Positions 56,645 to 64,000 of a DNA stretch of 64,000 bases are shown piece by piece. This DNA comes from Portulaca oleracea (Eukaryota; Streptophyta; Magnoliopsida; Caryophyllales; Portulacaceae). Each line of letters opens with the position of its first letter. Position 1 is the first letter of the stretch. A program made the translations under genes and the position numbers. Location of the stretch: NCBI GenBank assembly GCA_029582165.1, contig CM055891.1, positions 31,784,832 to 31,848,831 on the forward strand, given 5' to 3'. The notes under the pieces are model-generated. The model made no database searches. It saw nothing but the letters and a program-made list of their open reading frames with translations, and was not told where the DNA came from.

Positions 56645-59600
56645 ATGGATAGGCCACCATACCATTATGGTTACCCACAACCCCCAAACCAACCATATCC
56701 AAACCTGAACCCAAACTTGAACTCAAACCCGAACCCAAACCCGCCTCCACCACAATATAATCAAGTAAATCAACCATATCCAAACCCAAACCCGAATCCA
56801 AACCCAAACCCAAACCCAAACCCGGCTCCACCACAATATAATCAAGTAAATCAAGCATATCCAAACCCGCCTCCACAATATAGTCAAGTAAATCAACCAT
56901 ATCCAAACTCGCCTCCACCACAATATAATCAAGTAAATCATCCACCAGCAAATTCTGATGCAAACCCATACCCAAACCTACATGCCGCATTCCCCTATCC
57001 ATATGTCGCCCCGGGTCCTTACCCATACCCATACCCACCAACCGGTAACGTGTATCCATACCCGTATCCACAAACCGCGTACCCAAGTCCGCATCTTGCA
57101 CCCCAGCAACACCCGTACGCAACCGGTCCTCCTCCACAAAGTGCTACTACTACTACTACACCAACCCTGCAGCAAAGCAACAGTTTTCATCAGTATGGTT
57201 CTCCTCGTTACCGTCAGAGCAGTGCCCCAGTGCAGGATCCCTTCTCATCGAGTGTGTTGCCCTACAATGGCGAAAAAGGGTCTGAAAATAGGTTACCCAA
57301 TGCGCCCCCGTTGGATAATCTCATGGCTGATATGCGATTATCTGAGAATTCCAAATGTGTCCCTGCATCGCCTCCTGCATCTTCGTCTGCAATGTCTAAC
57401 CTTGCAGACGAACCTGCAGCAAGAGGTGAATTCGGTCACAGCTTAAGGGGGGTCCACGTGAGGAACCCTACGTGGGACCCGTCTCTGGCGGAGACGACGG
57501 GTCCCGCCAATGGTGATTTGCGAGGAAACTTTGCGGTACATTCTAGAAGTCCCAGTTGGGATTGCTTTGCTAATCCCAAGATGGATCCTGCGAGCCCTGT
57601 ACATTCGCCCAACAATTTGCAGGTTGTTTCGTTTCAGAAAGGGTCGAGGGCGTTACTTCTGCATGGGAATTTGGACATATGGATTTACGAGGCAAAGAAC
57701 CTTCCGAATCTGGACATGTTTCACAAAATCTTCTGCTCCTCTGACGGACAGTCTAAGAATACGAGCGATCCGTATGTGACCGTGACAGTGGCCAACGCTG
57801 TGATAGCGAGGACATTCGTGATCGAAAACGATGAGAATCCTGTGTGGATGCAACACTTCAATGTCCCAGTAGCACATAAGGCGGGCGACATCCACTTCCT
57901 AGTTAAGGACAGTGACATTGTCGGGTCCCAGCTCATAGGAAACGTGTCGATCCCAGTGGAAGCGATACAATCGGGACAAAGAGTTGAGGGTTCGTACGCT
58001 ATCCTGGGAAGTAGTGGGAAGCAGTGCAAACCGGGAGCCGTCTTGAGACTTTCTATTCAATACACACCCATAAAGAACCTAAGCATTTATCACAACGGTG
58101 TTGGGGCGGGCCCCGATTATTCGGGTGTCCCCGGGACATACTTTCCTCTTAGGAAAGGGGGAACAGTCACCCTTTATCAGGATGCCCATGTACATGATGG
58201 GAGTCTTCCCGAGCCGCCACTCGATTGGGGAGCGAGGTATGTTCATGGAAAGTGTTGGCAGGCAATTTTTGATGCGATAAAGCAAGCTACGAGATTGGTA
58301 TACATCACTGGTTGGTCAGTTTGGCATAAGGTCACGTTAGTACGTGATCCATACTCCGGTTCATCAGAAACAACCCTAGGAGATCTTCTTAGGTCAAAGT
58401 CGGCTGAAGGAGTGAGGGTTCTGCTTCTAGTATGGGACGATCCCACCTCGAGAAACATTTTGGGCTATAAAACAGTAAGCCCCCCCCCCCCCCCGCGCCC
58501 TTTTTTTTGCTCCTGATTGTGAATTACTCAATTTCATTCCTCGGTGCTCGAATGTCAGCCTGGTAGAACAAGAATCATCGTAGGGTTAATTTCTTGGGTC
58601 TATTTCACCTCTTAGACATGCCACTCACATGTGAAAAAAATGTCGGGATGATTCAGGATGGACTTATGGCAACCCATGACGAGGAGACCCGGCGTTTCTT
58701 CAAGCATTCTTCTGTGCAAGTGCTACTTTGCCCTCGTGCTGCTGCAAAAAGACATAGCTGGGTCAAACAAAGGGTAAATGCTACCTTTCTTGTACTCCAT
58801 TTGGTTGTTTACTTCACTTCTTATTATGGCTCTGCGTTATACGATTATGTGGTATAATATTGCAGATTTGTTAGCCTCACAGAAGGCTGTGGAAGAACAA
58901 GTTAAAATTTGCAGTCAGACACAATTTAACATAGTCCCTTTAAAAATCATAGCTAACTTGAAGTTATGTTCTCTATTTTTCAGGAAGTTTCAACAATCTA
59001 CACCCACCACCAGAAGACAGTGATAGTAGATGCTGATGCTGGTAACTACAGAAGAAAGATTGTAGCATTTGTCGGTGGGCTAGATTTATGCGATGGAAGA
59101 TATGATACCCCAGAGCACAATCTATTTATATCTCTGAATACAGCGCACAAAGATGACTATCATATGGCTTGCTTCCAAGTAATCTCTTAACCCTTATACT
59201 TTAGATTAAGATATAGAAGTTTGGAGGACATTTACTCAATAGCTAAGAAACAATGCGACGATTAGTAAAAACGCACATTAGGTTCGGAAACTGATGTATG
59301 AAACTAAACTACTGGACAGGGAAGCACTACTGGATGCCCAAGAGAGCCATGGCATGACTTACACTCTAAAATAGACGGACCAGCTGCGTATGATGTTCTT
59401 ACCAACTTTGAGGAGCGATGGCTCAAGGCTTCAAAGCGGCATGGGCTCAAAAAGTTGAAAACGGCTGATGATGCTTTGCTGAAAATTGAACGGTTGCCAG
59501 ACATTCTTGGGATACACGAGGCTCCTTGTGTTGCTGAGAACGACCCAGAAGCGTGGCATGTACAGGTGGGTAACATTCTTTCGCTTTCTACTCCTGCAGG

Positions 59601-61393
59601 TTGTTATTATGAGAAGTAACGATACTCTTTGCACGTAGATTTTCCGGTCTATTGATTCCAGTTCTGTAAAAGGGTTCCCAAAGAACCCAAAGGATGCGAC
59701 GAGTAAGGTAAGAGAGATCGCAATCGTCTTTGTTTTTGAGCATTTTGTTGTGTCTTTTGTGTTCTGCATAATTCTTTTGCTGCTTTGCCCCTGGTAAGTG
59801 ATAAACCTACCTTGGTTGGCTGGCCTCAACTTTGCAGAACTTGGTATGTGGGAAGAATGTGCTGATCGACATGAGCATCCACACAGCATATATAAAGGCT
59901 ATTCGAGCTGCTCAGCACTTCATCTATATAGAGAATCAGTATTTCATCGGTTCGTCATTCAACTGGAGTCAACACAGGGACTTAGGTAAGAGCCAAACCC
60001 ATATAACCCAGGTCTTTAAAGTGGCCGCTTTGCTACACACTTAAGAAGGTCTTTGCTATACACAGGAGCTGACAATTTGATTCCCATGGAAATCGCTCTC
60101 AAAATTTGTGACAAGATCAGAGCGCACGAGAGATTTGCTGCATACATTGTAATCCCAATGTGGCCAGAGGGCATTCCAACCGGTAATGCAACTCAGAGGA
60201 TTCTCTATTGGCAGGTGAACTGAACAAAACCCTAAAAAAGGCCTCCTAGCAAGTTAGTATCTTCTTCTTTTGTTTAATGGCATATAAATCCCGCTTTTCT
60301 GACGACATCCACAGAATAAAACAATGCAAATGATGTATGAGATGATCTACAAAGCTTTGGTAGAGGTAGGGCTCGAGGAATCATACACACCGGAAGATTA
60401 CTTGAACTTCTTCTGCCTTGGTAACCGAGAAGCCCCCGATGCGCGTTCTCCTCCACCAGGTGAAAGTCCTCACCCACCAAACAGTCCACAGGTAGGTGTT
60501 CAGTGTTCTTTTCTTCCCCTGGAAACTGCAGAACGGTTTCTGTGTTCCTCTTTTATTCGCGTAATTTATTGTCTTTTTGAATATGTATCTGTTCAAATGT
60601 TTAGGCTAACACCATCAAATACCGAAGGTTCATGATCTACGTACATTCGAAAGGAATGATAGTAGATGATGAGTATGTAATACTGGGTTCAGCAAACATC
60701 AACCAACGGTCAATGGAGGGAACAAGGGACACTGAGATTGCAATGGGAGCCTACCAGCCTCAATATACTTGGGCCACAAAACAAACTTGTCCCCGCGGAC
60801 AGGTAAAACCATCCTCTTAACCAAACATATCTTTTTTTCAATCTTTTCTTTAAGACCAGGTAAATTTGGGCAGTCTACTGGGGCCGTATCTCAGGAATAG
60901 CCACCAATAAGCTTTACAACCTCGGATGAAAAGTAACTATAAACTGCCCATGACAAGCATCGCCCATCAACCCCGCAATTCAAGAATTGAACAAGCTAAT
61001 TACCTACTAGTTTTAAGTAATTCAAGCGTTTTGTTGTTTAGAGCTTAGGTTGATAGACATTGCTTGATTTTTTCTCTTTTTTTGGTGGTTTGCTCGTAGA
61101 TACACGGGTATAGGATGTCCCTATGGGCAGAGCACCTAGGGTTTGTGGATGAATGCTTCACTCAGCCAGCTAGCTTAGACTGTGTAAGGAAGGTGAGGGC
61201 ATGGTCGGAGATGAACTGGAGACAATTTGTAGATGAAACACCAGTAGAAATGAAAAGTCATCTTCTCAAGTACCCGGTTCATGTTGATCGAAGCGGAAAA
61301 GTAAGACCTCTTAAAGGATGTGAAGAATTCCCAGATGTAGGAGGAGATATCTGCGGTTCCTTCCTCGCGATTCAAGAGAACCTCACAATCTAA
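56645..61393 (+). CDS. Phospholipase D, C2 type (beta/gamma class)
   Basis: It hydrolyses phospholipids to phosphatidic acid in Ca2+/PIP2-dependent signalling. Ten exons join in phase: 56645-58474, 58657-58773, 58984-59178, 59320-59565, 59639-59707, 59838-59985, 60066-60214, 60315-60491, 60605-60802 and 61100-61393. They give 1,140 residues, long even for PLD beta because of the N-terminus. Residues 1-190 are Pro/Tyr/Asn-rich with PNPNPN and repeated [10 protein letters not shown] units, a PLD-beta trait. The C2 domain is about 335-480 ([32 protein letters not shown]). HKD motif 1 is HHQKTVIVD (H658, K660, D665) and motif 2 is HSKGMIVD (H991, K993, D998), both complete. [10 protein letters not shown] and the C-terminal [19 protein letters not shown] match plant PLDs. 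The ATG at 56645 is the first in-frame one. ATXN10 converges 540 bp downstream. Confidence 0.95.
56697..56940 (+). repeat. Coding repeats in PLD exon 1
   Basis: (CCAAACCCAAAC)-type units encode Pro-Asn runs, and four copies of a CCTCCACCACAATATAATCAAGTAAATCA block (about 56743, 56824, 56869 and 56910) encode PPPQYNQVN. All units are multiples of three, so the frame holds. Confidence 0.85.
58480..58494. repeat. Homopolymer C15 after a splice donor
   Basis: A 15-base C run begins 6 bases into PLD intron 1 (donor GT at 58475). Another C run lies at about 61487-61498, 3' of PLD. Confidence 0.9.
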
Positions 61394-61933
61394 CATACTA
61401 ATCCATACAATACAACCCTGAATCAATTTTTGTAAGGATGCAGCAAAATCCAGGATAATAGCTCAATTCTTGAACACTTTAGGTCCACCCCCCCCCCCAA
61501 AAAAAACCCTAGTTAGTTAAGTTTCTCGTTCCACTTGTTATGTTGAATTTGTTCTTGGGTCTCTGGGTCAATTGTTCAGAAGATGTACCAACTAATACGA
61601 TGTAATAATTCTAATACATAGAGAATTGTTTGATTCAGGAACCTAAATCTGATCTTGTTCTCAGACATCGAGCAGCGTATAACAGTAGTTTACCACATAA
61701 ATTAGATGAAAGACACATTTCTAACTGTACCAAGTTTCCAAAAGAGCTCATTAACATTGCCTTTTATAGATCAAAACATTGAGATCACAAGTTCAGTTCT
61801 TATGCAGAACCCTAAATCTAAATTCAGAATATGTAAGCGAATTGAACAGGAAAAAAAAACTCCGACGCAATTTATATCAAAATTGATACCTTAGTTCCAA
61901 TATGACCAAGTGCGCAATAAGAAGAAGAATAGC
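61394..61933. other. Convergent intergenic spacer, PLD and ATXN10 3' ends
   Basis: 540 bp between two stop codons that point at each other. It must hold both 3' UTRs and poly(A) sites, so transcripts may overlap. No coding sequence was seen. Confidence 0.6.
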
Positions 61934-63801
61934 TCATGAGATGTTTACAAGTTTGGCCCGTCTAGTGTTGGGATCAACTTCCACTCGAAGCCCAAGTTGA
62001 GAAAGCTCGGGAACATCCACAGTTCCTTGGATCTCCAAACCAGCAACCAGTTGTTGGTTTTCCGGGTTGTTGCTCAACAGATTACTAGCACACCATATGC
62101 CCCATTCCCTTAAGAAGGGGTTATCTTCATCAAGAACACATTGCTGTAAAAGAAGGAAAACTCCGTCCTTTTGCCTTATCTCGTCCTGAATGTGCTTCCT
62201 CATGTATGCACAGTTGCCAATCACTGCCACAATGTCTCTTCTGAAACCCTTGTATGGGCATACTTTTGGGGTTGCAGAAGTTGAGTTTTCGTTGTCGTCG
62301 TCGTCTGGTTTTTTCATTGTTTTCCTGATCGATGATGGGAGCTCGAGCTGCCGAAGTAGGGACAAAAGACGGTCCAATAATAGGCCCTGAGAAACTAAGG
62401 AGCTGAGAATATCGTCAGAACTCTGTGCACAGATGTCTCTTAGGATTGTGAGCGAGTATCCGAGGACGTCAATAGGAGGGTTTCCTGTGGGTAAACCGGA
62501 ATGACCCCGGGTGTCGAAATCCACAACTTTGGCGGCTTTCTCGAATATGGAAAGAATCTGGAAGGCAAGGTTGGCGCCAACTTGGATCTCCTTCAGCCGT
62601 TCATTCAGGATCTCGGAAACTGTGCGTAAAAGAAACGCTTGCTCCGATGTGAAAAAGATGTCTCCTTTGCCGGGTTCTAAGGTCAGCATGTTGAACAACT
62701 CGAGGAAGTGAGGTTTTTCCAGACAGAGTCTTGACAGGAGCAACTTCAGCCAATCTTCGCCGTAGCCAACTGTTCAGAATCTCAGAAAAGAGAGCATCCA
62801 ATTCAGATTTCAGACACTAACAGGTGTAAAACCTAAACGAAAGTTTAAGGCCTCAAAAAATTAGCACTAGCTAAAAAATTCATTCCCGGGACAAATTCAG
62901 GTCGGTCACATCGGTCAATGTTAAAATACGGACAAGAAATTGATGACGGTTGCCTAGGTTTTTTTTTTTTTTTTTGGATGGGACCAAGTACGAGAACTCC
63001 GACAGACGTAAATCCGGGTCAAATGGGTTCAGACAATAGAAATAAGAGAAATACTGTGTCCAAATTCTCGGTCCATTCAGTCAATGCTAACGTACGAAAA
63101 AATCTATGATCGTACCCAGTTTTTCAAGGGTCTGGGTAAGTCGGACAAAATACTGCAAGCTCAAAAAAGATCAAGAGGAAAGTAGAATGCATATTACCTT
63201 CCGAGGCAGTCCGAGTTATTTCTGCAATGACGGCCAATCCCGAGCTCTTACAAAGCTCGCTAAACAGTTCGGTGCTTCCATCAGTACAAGTATAAATAAT
63301 CATTGACAAAGGATCACACGTATCCTTTCTCCTTATCCTTGCAATCGTGAGAAAACTTTCGGGGAAAAACTGGTTCCATATAGCACGTTGGTGTCTTTCC
63401 CCTGCAAGAGAAACATTTGCCAGAACTTGCAAGGCAGCACGAATTACAGCAATACCATCATCATCAAACCCTATGGCACTAATCACAGTTGATACAACTT
63501 CAACCCCATTATGCTCGATGAATGAATCCTGGTTCGATACTTCCCCTGCACAGAGGTTTCTGAGGAGTCTAAGCGAGAGAAGCAGAAATTGGCGGTTTGA
63601 TGATTGAGTAAGAAACTGCACGAGCTGGAGGACCGATGGAAGGATTGAATTTGATGCAAGATTTGATCGGCCAACATCGGTTTTGGAAATCTCGGTGAGG
63701 TTTTGCAGGGCGTCGTTCAGATTCGATGAGGTTGAGGCCTTTAACAAAGGTTGTACGACGGATTCTGGGATGACTAAATCCTTAGAAACTGCGGTATCCA
63801 T
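61934..63801 (-). CDS. Ataxin-10 homologue (armadillo-like)
   Basis: Two exons, 63801-63198 and 62769-61934, join in phase (G|TT) to give 479 residues, close to human ataxin-10 (475). The N-terminal half is armadillo-like helices (LLLSLRLLRNLCAGE, AALQVLANVSLAG). The C-terminal Ataxin-10 domain is at about 372-470, with YKGFRRDIVAVIGNCAYMRKH and NPFLREWGIWCASNLL, its most conserved phrases. In Arabidopsis a gene of this family is known from embryo-arrest mutants; its molecular role in plants is not settled. The start is the first ATG of the frame. CAG stands just upstream (cagGTGATGG), so a 5' UTR intron may end there and the leader may continue beyond 63800. Confidence 0.93.
62880..63170. 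mobile_element. Probable hAT-like relic in ATXN10 intron
   Basis: The intron holds CGGGACAAATTCAGGTCGGTCACATCGGTC at the start and TCTGGGTAAGTCGGACAAAATACTG at the end, with CCGGGTCAAATGGGTTC-type words inside. The wording is like GGGTC-rich elements elsewhere in the window. No target duplication was identified. Confidence 0.35.
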
Positions 63802-64000
63802 CACCTGAACAAATTACAGAATTACAACAGCTGGACGTTCATTATTTTGCTAAAGCATTGGATATAGAAGAATGTACCGCAATCGTTTATGGTAATGGCA
63901 CTATGTAGAACTCGAATTAGTCTTGCCATTTTGTCAATTGAACATAAATGCGGGAAGGATTAATTTTTTCAGTTTCAACCTTCATACTTAAATGAACCAT
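63802..64000 (-). other. ATXN10 upstream end of window
   Basis: It contains the presumed leader or promoter of the ataxin-10 gene. No further coding sequence was seen before the window ends. Confidence 0.4.

Noticed and set aside
56532..57137. A 201-codon minus-strand frame rich in DLLDYIVVE repeats.
   Set aside because: It is antisense to the repetitive Pro/Tyr/Asn part of PLD exon 1, which explains both its length and its repeats.

Overview
The window is a piece of AT-rich flowering-plant nuclear genome, probably a eudicot. The evidence is GT–AG introns in almost every gene, plastid- or mitochondrion-type leader peptides, plant-only protein families (AGL6 and SOC1 MADS-box factors, plastid UPRT, EF-hand LPEAT2, CRM-domain CAF, C2-type PLD) and many plant-type transposons (copia LTR element, hAT, Stowaway- and Tourist-like MITEs, LINE relics). 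I cannot name the species. No CRISPR array, operon or bacterial feature is present, and I found no rRNA or convincing tRNA gene.

Eight host genes could be modelled exon by exon. Left to right: (1) an AGL6-lineage MADS-box gene, + strand, 529-5357, 8 exons; (2) a single-exon ARMC7-like armadillo gene, - strand, 7459-8007; (3) a plastid-type uracil phosphoribosyltransferase (UPP), - strand, 15343-19286, 11 exons; (4) SOC1, - strand, 24335-32726, 7 exons with a 5.8 kb first intron; (5) LPEAT2, a lysophospholipid acyltransferase with EF hands, - strand, 41914-47634, 14 exons; (6) a CRS2-associated-factor-like CRM protein, - strand, 51533-55011, 5 exons, with an apparent one-base frameshift in exon 1; (7) a phospholipase D of the beta/gamma C2 type, + strand, 56645-61393, 10 exons; (8) an ataxin-10 homologue, - strand, 61934-63801, 2 exons.

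The space between genes is largely mobile DNA. A 6.3 kb Ty1/copia element with nearly identical 217/215 bp LTRs sits just upstream of ARMC7 and has split an older small TIR element. A 1.9 kb hAT element with a perfect 8 bp target duplication lies between UPP and SOC1 and carries sequence that looks like an LTR promoter. A 337 bp foldback element lies beside it. Several MITE families recur across introns and intergenic DNA. Tandem minisatellites occur in introns of AGL6, UPP and LPEAT2.

Functionally the genes are mostly unrelated housekeeping genes: pyrimidine salvage, phospholipid remodelling and signalling, organelle intron splicing. The exception is the linked pair of flowering and floral-identity MADS genes, AGL6 and SOC1, which face each other about 19 kb apart. 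I found no novel multi-gene system. The most notable observations are the duplicated exon-1 fragments in AGL6 intron 1, the LTR-like cargo in the hAT element, the duplicated uORFs before PLD, the shift of the canonical EF hand in LPEAT2, and the frameshift near a TTAGGG tract in the CAF gene.
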